Below the pieces are notes generated by a model. The model had not been told where the DNA came from. It searched no databases and was given only the letters and a program-made list of their open reading frames with translations. Positions 26,932-35,603 of a stretch of DNA of 64,000 bases are shown piece after piece. This DNA is from JTS-RE37 sp041744575. Its GTDB lineage: Bacteria; Bacteroidota; Bacteroidia; Flavobacteriales; Flavobacteriaceae. Within the stretch, counting starts at the first letter, position 1; every line of letters starts with the position of its first letter. A program made the position numbers and the translations under genes. Location: NCBI GenBank assembly GCA_041744575.1, contig JBGTKP010000054.1:62001-126000 (forward strand), in the 5' to 3' direction.

Positions 26932-28116
26932 ATGTATCTAAAAAAGCTGCTATTCTTTCTGATTCAGGCCAGTTTCCTTATAGGAACCGGGCAGTCTGCC
27001 GAACTGTCACCCTCGTCCACCATCAGTGTAATCACCTGTGGCCCGGGAGAAGAATTATACGCATCCTTTGGTCACAGTGCGTTTAGGGTGCTCGATCCCG
27101 TCCGGGGTACTGACCTGGCTTACAATTATGGTACTTTCGACTTCAGGGCTGCTAACTTCTATGTCAACTTTGCAAGGGGTAAATTACTGTATTATCTGAG
27201 CGGATCAACCTTCCCTGATTTTTTAGCTACCTACCGCTATGAAGGGAGATGGGTCCGGGAGCAGGTTCTTAACCTGGGACTGGCAGATCGAAAATTGCTG
27301 TTTGCCTTCCTTGAAAATAACAGGCAACCTGAGAACAGGGATTACAAATATGATTTTCTGTTTGACAATTGTTCAACGAAGATACCTGAGGTGCTTAAAG
27401 AAGTGTTGGGGCAAAAGCTGATATTTGAGCCGGATCACCTGAAGTCCCAAAAAACCTTTCGCCAACTGATCCGGCAAAATCTGCAGGTGAATTCCTGGTC
27501 CTCTTTCGGAATTGATCTTGCACTGGGTTCCATGATTGACCGGCTGGCAACCCCTGAGGAGCACATGTTTTTACCTTACTATGTCATGCTGCAATTACAA
27601 AATAGCAAAATAAACAATGCGCCACTCGTCGCCACGGAACAAAGTCTGCTACCGGCAGATAATAATAGCACTGACGGGAATATCATCAAAACACCGGGCT
27701 TCTGGCTCGGCCTCCTGTTACTGGTAACTCTCATGATCACCTATTTTGATTTCAGACATCATGCCCGCAACAGGTGGCTCGATTTTAGTCTTTTCATGAT
27801 CTCAGGACTAGCCGGCCTGCTTATCATTTTTCTCTGGTTTCTTACAGAACACAGCACTACGGCCAACAATATGAATATCTTATGGGCCATTCCCTTCAAT
27901 GCATTGACGGCCTATTACTGTTTATCCAAAAAAGGATTACCACATTGGTTTACAACCTACTGCGCCATAGCACTAGGCTTTTTACTGCTGATACCCGTTA
28001 TATGGTTATCAGGAATACAACAGTTTTCGCCATTGATCCTGATCTTTATGGGAACGCTGGCAGTCCGTTATGGTTTCCTTTGGCATCATACGGCCCGAAA
28101 AAAAATTATTGCATGA
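26932..28116 (+). CDS. DUF4105 membrane protein
   Basis: A 394-residue envelope protein. It starts with a signal peptide (LKKLLFFLIQASFLIGTGQS), hence ATG 26932 rather than the upstream in-frame ATG 26902. The DUF4105 domain (about 25-220) has the family landmarks CGPGEELYASFGHSAFRVLD, NYGTFDF and, later, DNCSTKIPEVL. Five or six transmembrane helices fill the C-terminal half. The FGHSAFRV and DNCST patterns resemble the His/Cys arrangement of NlpC/P60-like and other cysteine-hydrolase folds, but catalysis has not been shown. The stop overlaps the ABC-F start as ATGA. Confidence 0.85.
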   Translation: MYLKKLLFFLIQASFLIGTGQSAELSPSSTISVITCGPGEELYASFGHSAFRVLDPVRGTDLAYNYGTFDFRAANFYVNFARGKLLYYLSGSTFPDFLATYRYEGRWVREQVLNLGLADRKLLFAFLENNRQPENRDYKYDFLFDNCSTKIPEVLKEVLGQKLIFEPDHLKSQKTFRQLIRQNLQVNSWSSFGIDLALGSMIDRLATPEEHMFLPYYVMLQLQNSKINNAPLVATEQSLLPADNNSTDGNIIKTPGFWLGLLLLVTLMITYFDFRHHARNRWLDFSLFMISGLAGLLIIFLWFLTEHSTTANNMNILWAIPFNALTAYYCLSKKGLPHWFTTYCAIALGFLLLIPVIWLSGIQQFSPLILIFMGTLAVRYGFLWHHTARKKIIA

Positions 28117-30008
28117 ACTTGTTGTCCGTCGAGAATATCGCTAAATCTTATGGGGAACTTCAGTTGTTTGAAGATATTTCCTTTGGAATTAATGAACAGC
28201 AGAAGATCGCCCTTATTGCAAAAAACGGCACAGGGAAGACCTCTATACTTCATATTATTTCAGGAAAAGACCGTCCCGACAAGGGTCAGGTGAGCCAAAG
28301 AAAGGGCCTCCGGATTTCCCTGCTCGAACAGGAACCTGATCTCAATGCCGAACGGACCGTCGAAGAGACTATTTTTGCCGCGGATAACGAGATTCTTAAG
28401 GTGATAAAAGCTTACGAGAAAGCGCTTGAATATCCGGATGATACGCAGGGCTATCAAAGGGCTTTTGAAGCCATGGAACGTATGAATGCCTGGGATTTCG
28501 AAACCCAATATAAACAGATCCTGTACAAATTGAAGCTGGAAGACCTTGGTGCCAGGGTCGGTACATTGTCAGGAGGACAGAAAAAGAGGTTGGCGCTTGC
28601 CAATGCCCTGATCAACAGGCCGGATCTTTTGATTCTTGACGAACCCACCAACCATCTGGACCTCGAAATGATCGAATGGCTGGAATCCTATTTCGCCAAA
28701 GAGAACCTGACGCTGTTCATGGTAACCCATGACCGGTATTTCCTGGAACGGGTTTGCAATGAAATCGTGGAACTGGAGGACCGGAAATTGTACTCTTATA
28801 AAGGGAACTATTCCTATTATCTTGATAAAAAAGAAGCGCGGATGGAACAGGAGGCCGTGGAACAGCACAAATCGAAAATCTTATATCAAAAGGAACTCGC
28901 CTGGATGCGCCGGCAACCAAAAGCCCGTACCACGAAGTCCAAGTCGCGTATAGACGATTTTCAGGAGATAAAGGATAGGGCATCCCGCTCCAGGAATACC
29001 CAGGAGGTGGAATTGGAAATCAATATGGAACGAATGGGAAGCAAAGTGCTTGAGTTTCACAAAGTAAGCAAATCCTTTCCTGGCAAGCCCATCCTCAAGA
29101 AGTTTGATTATACTTTTCTGAAATCTGAGCGGATTGGCATCATTGGCAAAAACGGTACGGGTAAAACCACCTTCCTGAACCTCGCAACAGGCAGGGATCA
29201 ACCTGACAGCGGAAAAATTGTGATTGGTGAAACCATCCGTTTTGGATATTACACACAAAACGGGATCTCTGTAAAAAAGGAGCAAAAGGTGATTGATGTC
29301 GTTCGCGAATTCGGAGACTATATTCCCTTGAAAAAGGGACGTCAGATTTCGGCACAGCAGTTGCTTGAACGTTTTCTTTTTGACAGGAAAAAACAATATG
29401 ATTTTGTAGAGAAGCTTAGTGGTGGTGAAAGGAAAAGGCTCTATTTATGTACGGTTTTAATTCAGAACCCGAATTTCCTGCTCCTGGATGAACCGACCAA
29501 TGACCTGGATATTATTACGCTCAATGTTCTGGAAAATTTTCTTCTGGATTTTCCGGGATGCCTTCTCATAGTTTCACATGATCGTTTTTTTATGGACAAG
29601 ATCGTGGATCATTTGTTCGTTTTTCGCGGAGATGGCGTTGTGGAGGATTTTCCGGGAATTTATTCGGATTTCAGGGAATATGAAGCTCAGAACTTCCCGA
29701 CGCTTTCGTCGCCCGGTCCTTCAGAAAAAGAGGGAACGCGGAATTCCTGGCGAAATGAGGGTATCAGAAAGCTAACCTATGCGGAAAAAAAGGAATACGA
29801 TTTGCTGGAAAAGGAAATTCAGCTCCTGGAATCTAAAAAATCGGCCATAGAAAATCGTTTTTCAGAAACTGCACTTCCGGGGTTTGAAATAGACCAGCTT
29901 TCGATCGAGATTGGGCAGGTTTCCGATGAAATCATAAAAAAAACAGATCGATGGTTTGAGTTATCTGCTATCCTCGAAGCCGGGACATCCGGCGATATTC
30001 CAACATGA
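28113..30008 (+). CDS. ABC-F family ATP-binding protein
   Basis: A 631-residue soluble protein with two ABC ATPase domains and no membrane part, the ABC-F type that acts at the ribosome to resolve stalls or regulate translation. The first domain has AKNGTGKTS (about 36-44), LSGGQKKRLALANAL and LDEPTNHLDLEMIEWLE. The linker is rich in Arg/Lys (YQKELAWMRRQPKARTTKS) and leads into the second domain (GKNGTGKTTFL, LSGGERKRLYLCTVL, LDEPTNDLDI). The C-terminus is a coiled coil, the Uup-like arrangement. ATG 28113 begins at the domain start and overlaps the previous stop; the long upstream frame is a shadow of the DUF4105 gene. Confidence 0.92.
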   Translation: MNLLSVENIAKSYGELQLFEDISFGINEQQKIALIAKNGTGKTSILHIISGKDRPDKGQVSQRKGLRISLLEQEPDLNAERTVEETIFAADNEILKVIKAYEKALEYPDDTQGYQRAFEAMERMNAWDFETQYKQILYKLKLEDLGARVGTLSGGQKKRLALANALINRPDLLILDEPTNHLDLEMIEWLESYFAKENLTLFMVTHDRYFLERVCNEIVELEDRKLYSYKGNYSYYLDKKEARMEQEAVEQHKSKILYQKELAWMRRQPKARTTKSKSRIDDFQEIKDRASRSRNTQEVELEINMERMGSKVLEFHKVSKSFPGKPILKKFDYTFLKSERIGIIGKNGTGKTTFLNLATGRDQPDSGKIVIGETIRFGYYTQNGISVKKEQKVIDVVREFGDYIPLKKGRQISAQQLLERFLFDRKKQYDFVEKLSGGERKRLYLCTVLIQNPNFLLLDEPTNDLDIITLNVLENFLLDFPGCLLIVSHDRFFMDKIVDHLFVFRGDGVVEDFPGIYSDFREYEAQNFPTLSSPGPSEKEGTRNSWRNEGIRKLTYAEKKEYDLLEKEIQLLESKKSAIENRFSETALPGFEIDQLSIEIGQVSDEIIKKTDRWFELSAILEAGTSGDIPT

Positions 30009-30514
30009 TCTCATTTTTTTCTTATCTGAGATTTCTGATCCTTTCTAAAAAGCGTCACGGCCTGCATTCTCCATTTGTGTATTCCTATGTAACAAACTGC
30101 CTCCTGAAACGGGACATGTGTCAGAAAAAGGTCCTGGGCAGAACTGCGCGGATAGTATTGAAATCCATTGCGTATTTTGATGCCCGTAATTTATGGGTGC
30201 GGCCAGGCGATGGCCAGCTCCAATTGTCAATTCTTAAGGAAAATACGCCTTCGTCATTTGATATTTCCCCTTTTGACCTTATGTATGTCGAACATCCTGA
30301 CGACCCCCTGCTTCATTCACATGATCTGCCACAATGTACCCACAATAATTCCCTGATCATCATTGACAATATTTACAAAACCAGTCGTAATAACGCTCTT
30401 TGGAAATCCCATTACCAATCTGAAAAATATCCGGTTACCATGGACCTGTACCATTGTGGCATCCTTTTTTTTCGCAGCGGACAGGCCAAGGAACATTTTA
30501 GAATACGGATTTAA
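30005..30514 (+). CDS. methyltransferase-like protein lacking the SAM-binding motif
   Basis: A 169-residue protein whose ends match a flavobacterial class I methyltransferase family while the middle does not. The start LSKKRHGLHSPFVYSYVTNC resembles the family N-terminus (KxxHGVHSPFVF), and the end DLYHCGILFFRSGQAKEHFR resembles its C-terminal strand pair. Members are normally about 230-250 residues and carry a glycine-rich SAM loop; here the expected position holds only RTARIVLKSIAYFDARNLWV, and about 70 residues are missing. The frame is intact, so it is either a decayed copy that has lost activity or a trimmed protein with a new role. It overlaps the ABC-F stop by 4 nt. Confidence 0.65.
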   Translation: MISFFSYLRFLILSKKRHGLHSPFVYSYVTNCLLKRDMCQKKVLGRTARIVLKSIAYFDARNLWVRPGDGQLQLSILKENTPSSFDISPFDLMYVEHPDDPLLHSHDLPQCTHNNSLIIIDNIYKTSRNNALWKSHYQSEKYPVTMDLYHCGILFFRSGQAKEHFRIRI

Positions 30515-30543
30515 AGGCTTATTTTTAAGAAAAAGTAGGCCCC

Positions 30544-30687
30544 ATGGACCATACCATATACTATGTGCTAGGTGGACTTGCTGTGATATACCTGCTAATA
30601 TCAATCTGGAATAAGAGAAATGCGAAACAACGCAGGTCGAGGAACTTTATGGACGGCTACCATCCCCACAGTAAAAAAAAGGATTAG
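30544..30687 (+). CDS. 47-residue single-pass membrane protein
   Basis: A short gene (ATG 30544, TAG 30685-30687) reading MDHTIYYVLGGLAVIYLLIS then IWNKRNAKQRRSRNFMDGYH and a Lys-rich end. It has one transmembrane helix (about 5-21) followed by a strongly basic cytoplasmic tail. Small flavobacterial proteins of this plan (helix, then basic ..RRSR.FM.G.) are recurrent, so it is probably real despite its size. It lies 29 nt after the methyltransferase-like gene. Function unknown. Confidence 0.6.
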   Translation: MDHTIYYVLGGLAVIYLLISIWNKRNAKQRRSRNFMDGYHPHSKKKD

Positions 30688-30851
30688 TTTCGGTTGCACA
30701 GGCCAGAAGCTCTCCTGACTCCGGTCGTCATTAATAACCTTTTTTTATACGATACAGGGAATGATGCCCCCGTAATCCTCATATCTTTTTTTCCATCGAC
30801 ATGGTCAAGTCATGACTTTGGAAGCGCATTTAAACTGATAAGTATTTATAC

Positions 30852-31427
30852 ATGAAAATATACACTAAAACCGGAGACAACGGGACAACCTCACTTTTCG
30901 GTGGGAAACGGGTACCAAAGCATCACATCAGAATTGAAAGTTACGGGACGGTTGACGAATTGAATTCATGGTTGGGATTGATCAGGGACCAGGAAATTGA
31001 ACCGCATACTCGTGAAGTTTTGATGAGGGTTCAGGACAGGCTCTTTGTTATCGGTTCGCTGCTGGCCACGGCCCCCGGGAAAGAAAAATCTCAGGGATCA
31101 AACCCTCATAAGCGGCTTCCTGCCATCAATGACAACGATATCCTCTTATTAGAGGAGGAAATTGACACGATGGAGACAAGCCTCCCGGCATTGACCCACT
31201 TTATTCTTCCAGGCGGACACAACTTCGTGTCATACTGTCATATTGCGCGTACGGTTTGCAGAAGGGCAGAAAGAATGGCCACGTATCTTGACAGTCAGGA
31301 ACCTGTGGACGTAAAAATACTTAAATACTTAAACCGCCTTTCAGATTATCTCTTTGTTCTGGCACGAAAATTGTCCCGTGATGCCGGAGCAGAAGAGAAC
31401 ATATGGGTGGCTCGCAAGGAGGCCTAA
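30852..31427 (+). CDS. cob(I)yrinic acid a,c-diamide adenosyltransferase (PduO type)
   Basis: A 191-residue enzyme that adenosylates cob(I)alamin to make coenzyme B12. The PduO-type N-terminus is clear: MKIYTKTGDNGTTSLFGG, then RIESYGTVDELNSWLG, with the ATP/corrinoid residues. FILPGG and CHIARTVCRRAERM are the typical C-terminal blocks. The product is needed by methylmalonyl-CoA mutase, whose protector GTPase MeaB is at 59177, although the mutase itself is not in the window. No cobalamin riboswitch is visible in the 164-nt upstream gap. Confidence 0.93.
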   Translation: MKIYTKTGDNGTTSLFGGKRVPKHHIRIESYGTVDELNSWLGLIRDQEIEPHTREVLMRVQDRLFVIGSLLATAPGKEKSQGSNPHKRLPAINDNDILLLEEEIDTMETSLPALTHFILPGGHNFVSYCHIARTVCRRAERMATYLDSQEPVDVKILKYLNRLSDYLFVLARKLSRDAGAEENIWVARKEA

Positions 31428-31506
31428 TAATTTCCCGGTTTTACCGTTATCACAAGACAGGCAGCAGAATATGTTGATAAATTATTTGAAATATGTTCGA
31501 TTTTGC

Positions 31507-31536
31507 TTGACTATGTGGCTTAAAAAATTATTTTTG
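31507..31536 (+). promoter_or_regulatory. promoter of the DUF2795 gene
   Basis: TTG (31507-31509), a 19-nt spacer, then TATTTTTG (31529-31536), an exact TAnnTTTG. Transcription would start near 31541, giving a leader of about 23 nt before the ATG at 31564. Confidence 0.65.
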
Positions 31537-31563
31537 CAAAAATTTTAAAATCAAACTATTGCG

Positions 31564-31788
31564 ATGTATTGGACATTAGAATTGGCTTCTTATTTAAGTG
31601 ATGCCCCCTGGCCTGCTACCAAGGACGAGTTGATTGATTATGCCATCAGAACAGGAGCGCCGCTGGAGGTGGTGGAAAACCTTCAGTCCATGGAAGAGGA
31701 GGGGGGTGAAATCTATGAGTCTATTGAAGAAATATGGCCGGATTATCCGACCGAAGAAGATTACCTCTGGAATGAGGATGAATATTGA
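31564..31788 (+). CDS. DUF2795 protein
   Basis: A 74-residue acidic cytoplasmic protein of the DUF2795 family: MYWTLELASYLSDAPWPATK, then DELIDYAIRTGAPLEVVENL and an acidic end (IWPDYPTEEDYLWNEDEY). It is nearly invariant in Bacteroidota, and its location just before secA is commonly kept, but its function is unknown. It has its own consensus promoter and its own terminator, which implies strong, independent expression. Confidence 0.88.
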   Translation: MYWTLELASYLSDAPWPATKDELIDYAIRTGAPLEVVENLQSMEEEGGEIYESIEEIWPDYPTEEDYLWNEDEY

Positions 31789-31805
31789 TATTCTTAACTT
31801 AATTA

Positions 31806-31838
31806 CAACAAAAAAGTCTCAATCGAGGCTTTTTTTTT
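31806..31838 (+). terminator. intrinsic terminator after the DUF2795 gene
   Basis: AAAAAGTCTC (31811-31820), loop AATC, GAGGCTTTTT (31825-31834), then further T to 31838: a 10-bp stem with one G-T pair and a T run. It separates the DUF2795 transcript from secA. Confidence 0.75.
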
Positions 31839-31999
31839 ATGTAATTTTGACAGCTGCCGGCGCTATTTCCCAGGATAATGCAAATTGGAATACCTTTTGC
31901 AATACGGAAGCCGGTACCCGCCTGTGAGGTAGCTACCGGCAATTCAGAATCCCCTAAGCCAGATATGCCGGGGGCTTGTTCCAATCTAAGAACTACACT

Positions 32000-34900
32000 A
32001 TGAGTTTATTAAATTCGGTTTTAAAGGCATTTGTTGGAGACAAATCAAAAAAGGATGTAAAGGAGCTTCAGCCTATTCTTGACAAGATCAAATCTTTTGA
32101 ACAAAATATCGCCACATTAACACACGACCAGCTAAGGGAAAAGACCACCTTCTTTCGGAATACCATTTCCGAGGCAAGTGCCGCACATTATGTAAAAGTG
32201 CTGTTATTGAAAGAGGAGGCTCAAAACTCGGAGGATATAGACAAAAACGAGGAGTTTTATGAAGAAATAGACAAGCTGGAGGATGAAATTTATGCGATCA
32301 CCGAACAAACACTTAATGAGTTGCTCCCGGAAGCATTTGCCGTCATCAAGGAAACCGCCGTCCGATTTGTGGCCAATAAGACGCTGACGGTAAGAGCCAC
32401 TGAACAGGATCGTATCTTTTCTGCAAGCAGGGACTATATAACCCTCGAAGGTCAAACAGCCATATGGAGTAATTCATGGGATGCTGCAGGTAAGGAAGTT
32501 ACCTGGGACATGGTGCACTACGATGTCCAGCTCATTGGGGGTATCGCCATGCACAAGGGTAAAATTGCCGAAATGCAGACAGGAGAAGGCAAAACGCTGG
32601 TTGCCACGCTTCCGCTTTATCTGAACGCCCTGGCCGGCAAAGGTTGTCACCTTGTAACTGTAAATGATTATCTGGCCAAAAGGGACAGCGCGTGGATGGG
32701 TCCCATCTTCGAATTTCATGGCATGACCGTGGATTGTATTGACAAGCATCAGCCCAATTCAGATGGCCGGAGGGCAGCATACAATGCCGATATCACCTAT
32801 GGCACCAACAATGAGTTTGGCTTTGACTATTTGAGGGACAACATGGCCCATACGCCTGGCGATCTTGTTCAGCGGCCCCATCACTATGCTATTGTGGACG
32901 AGGTGGATTCGGTGCTTATAGATGATGCCAGAACGCCTTTGATCATCTCCGGTCCGGTGCCTGAAGGGGATCGGCACGAATTCAATGAACTCAAGCCTAA
33001 AGTAGCAGACATCGTTCAGAAACAGAGACAATATCTTACCGGAGTGCTGGCAGAGGCAAAAAAGAACATCGCAGAGGGGGATGTCAAGGAAGGAGGCTTT
33101 CTGTTGCTCCGTGTGCATCGCGGGTTACCAAAGAACAAAGCGCTGATTAAGTTTTTGAGTGAGGAAGGAATCAAGCAACTCCTTCAGAAAACTGAAAACT
33201 TTTACATGCAGGACAACAACCGGGAAATGCCAAAGGTAGATGAGGAATTGCTTTTTGTAATTGACGAGAAGAACAATCAGATCGAACTCTCCGACAAAGG
33301 GATTGAGTACCTCTCAGGTGACCATAGCAAGGATTTTTTCGTGATGCCCGATATTGGCAGTGAGATTGCCATGATAGAAAATCAGGACCTCGAAATAGAA
33401 AAAGAAGCCGAGCTAAAGGAAGAATTATTCAAGGATTTTGCCATTAAAAGCGAACGCATTCATACCATGAGTCAGTTGCTTAAGGCCTATACCCTCTTCG
33501 AAAAAGACGTGGAGTATGTCGTAATGGAAAATAAGGTGATGATCGTGGATGAGCAAACCGGCCGCATCATGGATGGCCGGCGTTATTCAGACGGATTGCA
33601 CCAGGCGATCGAGGCAAAAGAAAATGTCAAGATCGAAGCGATGACCCAGACCTTTGCCACCATCACCCTCCAGAATTATTTCCGGATGTATAAAAAGCTT
33701 GCAGGAATGACCGGAACAGCGGTAACTGAGGCAGGCGAATTCTGGCAAATCTATAAACTGGATGTGATGGAGATCCCGACCAATCGACCGATCTCAAGAA
33801 ATGACCGCAATGACTATATCTATAAGACCAAGAGAGAAAAGTACAATGCCATCATTGAGGAGGTAACCCAGCTTTCTGAAAAAGGTAGGCCGATCCTTAT
33901 TGGTACCACCTCTGTTGAAATCTCAGAATTGCTGTCGCGAATGTTGCTCATTCGGAAAATCCCTCACAACGTATTGAACGCCAAACTGCATAAAAAGGAA
34001 GCGGATATTGTAGCGGAAGCCGGAAAATCAGGTATTGTGACAATCGCCACGAATATGGCGGGACGGGGTACGGATATTAAGCTTACCCCTGCCGTAAAGG
34101 ATGCAGGAGGTCTGGCCATAGTTGGCACGGAACGCCATGATTCCAGAAGGGTGGACCGGCAGTTAAGGGGTCGATCAGGGCGACAGGGTGATCCCGGCAG
34201 TTCGCAGTTTTATGTCTCACTGGAGGATAATCTGATGCGCTTGTTCGGTTCCGAACGAGTGGCCAAAATGATGGATAGGATGGGATTGGAAGAGGGAGAG
34301 GTCATTCAGCATTCAATGATGACCAAATCCATCGAGCGGGCACAGAAAAAAGTGGAAGAAAACAATTTTGGTATTCGAAAACGCCTGCTGGAATACGATG
34401 ATGTAATGAATGCCCAGCGCGAGGTTATATACAAGAGGAGAAGGCACGCGCTGCAGGGAGAACGCCTTAAGGTGGATATCGCGAACATGATCTACGATAC
34501 CTGCGAGGTGATCGCCGATACGAACAAAGCAGCAAGTGATTTTAAAAATTTTGAATTCGAACTTATTAAATATTTTTCCATTACCTCACCGATTTCGGAG
34601 GCGGATTTTTCGAGAAAAGGTTATATGGAAATCGCCAATCAGATCTACACTGAAGCTTACCATCACTACCATGAAAAAATGGAAAGAAATGCCTCAACCG
34701 CTTTCCCCGTAATTAAAAAGGTCTATGAAGATAATGCCAATAAATTTGAGCGAATCGTAGTCCCCTTTACAGATGGTATTAAAACACTGAATGTAGTAAC
34801 CAATCTCCGGAAAGCCTATGAAAGCAATGGAAAAGTGCTGATTACGGACTTTGAGAAAAACATTACCCTGGCCATTATAGACGAGGCCTGGAAAACGCAT

Positions 34901-35362
34901 CTACGGAAGATGGATGAATTAAAACAATCCGTACAACTTGCTGTCCATGAACAAAAGGATCCACTGCTGATCTATAAGTTCGAAGCCTTTGAACTCTTCA
35001 GGTCCATGATTGACAGGGTCAATAAGGATGTGGTATCCTTTCTTTACAAAGGGGAATTGCCATCGGCCAATACGAGTGAAATCCATGAAGCCAGAAATGT
35101 AAGAAGACCTAAGGAACAGTTGCAGGTTTCCAAAGAAGAGATTCCAAACAGTGATGAACTTGCTGCACAAAACCGGGCGGCAGGGAATACCCAGCGAAAC
35201 CGACCTCAGGTCACTGAAACTATCACCCGTGAAAAGCCTAAAATAGGAAGGAATGACCGCGTGACGGTAAAGAATATCCTGTCAGGAGAAAACAAGACGA
35301 TGAAATACAAGCAGGCCGAGCCATTGATCGACAGTGGCAATTGGGTGCTGGTAGAAGAATAA
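32000..35362 (+). CDS. secA: preprotein translocase subunit SecA
   Basis: An 1120-residue ATPase motor of the Sec export pathway. ATG 32000 (MSLLNSVLKAFVGDKSKKD) is chosen; the frame is open 24 nt earlier but without family sequence. Landmarks are MQTGEGKTLVATLPLYL (Walker A), FGFDYLRDNM, VDEVDSVLIDDARTPLIISG (Walker B), and in the second motor half GRGTDIKL, GTERHDSRRVDRQLRGR and RQGDPGSSQF. Insertions raise it above the ~900 residues of E. coli, as is normal for Bacteroidota. The C-terminus ends KYKQAEPLIDSGNWVLVEE and lacks the CxCx8C(H/C) zinc motif that binds SecB and lipids. Confidence 0.96.
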   Translation: MSLLNSVLKAFVGDKSKKDVKELQPILDKIKSFEQNIATLTHDQLREKTTFFRNTISEASAAHYVKVLLLKEEAQNSEDIDKNEEFYEEIDKLEDEIYAITEQTLNELLPEAFAVIKETAVRFVANKTLTVRATEQDRIFSASRDYITLEGQTAIWSNSWDAAGKEVTWDMVHYDVQLIGGIAMHKGKIAEMQTGEGKTLVATLPLYLNALAGKGCHLVTVNDYLAKRDSAWMGPIFEFHGMTVDCIDKHQPNSDGRRAAYNADITYGTNNEFGFDYLRDNMAHTPGDLVQRPHHYAIVDEVDSVLIDDARTPLIISGPVPEGDRHEFNELKPKVADIVQKQRQYLTGVLAEAKKNIAEGDVKEGGFLLLRVHRGLPKNKALIKFLSEEGIKQLLQKTENFYMQDNNREMPKVDEELLFVIDEKNNQIELSDKGIEYLSGDHSKDFFVMPDIGSEIAMIENQDLEIEKEAELKEELFKDFAIKSERIHTMSQLLKAYTLFEKDVEYVVMENKVMIVDEQTGRIMDGRRYSDGLHQAIEAKENVKIEAMTQTFATITLQNYFRMYKKLAGMTGTAVTEAGEFWQIYKLDVMEIPTNRPISRNDRNDYIYKTKREKYNAIIEEVTQLSEKGRPILIGTTSVEISELLSRMLLIRKIPHNVLNAKLHKKEADIVAEAGKSGIVTIATNMAGRGTDIKLTPAVKDAGGLAIVGTERHDSRRVDRQLRGRSGRQGDPGSSQFYVSLEDNLMRLFGSERVAKMMDRMGLEEGEVIQHSMMTKSIERAQKKVEENNFGIRKRLLEYDDVMNAQREVIYKRRRHALQGERLKVDIANMIYDTCEVIADTNKAASDFKNFEFELIKYFSITSPISEADFSRKGYMEIANQIYTEAYHHYHEKMERNASTAFPVIKKVYEDNANKFERIVVPFTDGIKTLNVVTNLRKAYESNGKVLITDFEKNITLAIIDEAWKTHLRKMDELKQSVQLAVHEQKDPLLIYKFEAFELFRSMIDRVNKDVVSFLYKGELPSANTSEIHEARNVRRPKEQLQVSKEEIPNSDELAAQNRAAGNTQRNRPQVTETITREKPKIGRNDRVTVKNILSGENKTMKYKQAEPLIDSGNWVLVEE

Positions 35363-35390
35363 CGACTTCAGAAGGCAGTTTAAGCCAACA

Positions 35391-35520
35391 CCCTTTCATT
35401 TTGAGGGTAATAGAATGAAAGTAGCAAGAGCTATGTGAAGACCGGTGAGATCTCCCCCGGTCAGGCAGGGTCGCGGAAGGCATTTACATCTTTTCTCTAG
35501 AATGACCGATGCAATGACAA
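35391..35520. repeat. degenerate intergenic palindromic element
   Basis: Between secA and the oxidoreductase gene are two nested inverted repeats: CTTTCATT (35393-35400) with AATGAAAG (35414-35421), and ACCGG (35441-35445) with CCGGT (35457-35461), the latter enclosing GAGATCTC. The pattern (CATTTTGAG..., GAGATCTC, TAGAATGAC) is like the dispersed intergenic palindromes of Bacteroidota genomes, but no second copy was found within this window, so the repeat nature is a guess. Confidence 0.3.
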
Positions 35521-35603
35521 TTTGAGGTGTCCGATTTCAAATTCCGTTTCATCTTCCAAAATTGAATATCTTTAGATGGTCCTACTATCAAATGTATCAG
35601 GCC

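Noticed and set aside
30688..30851. Cobalamin riboswitch upstream of the adenosyltransferase
   Set aside because: No B12-box-like sequence or suitable pairing pattern could be recognised in this gap.
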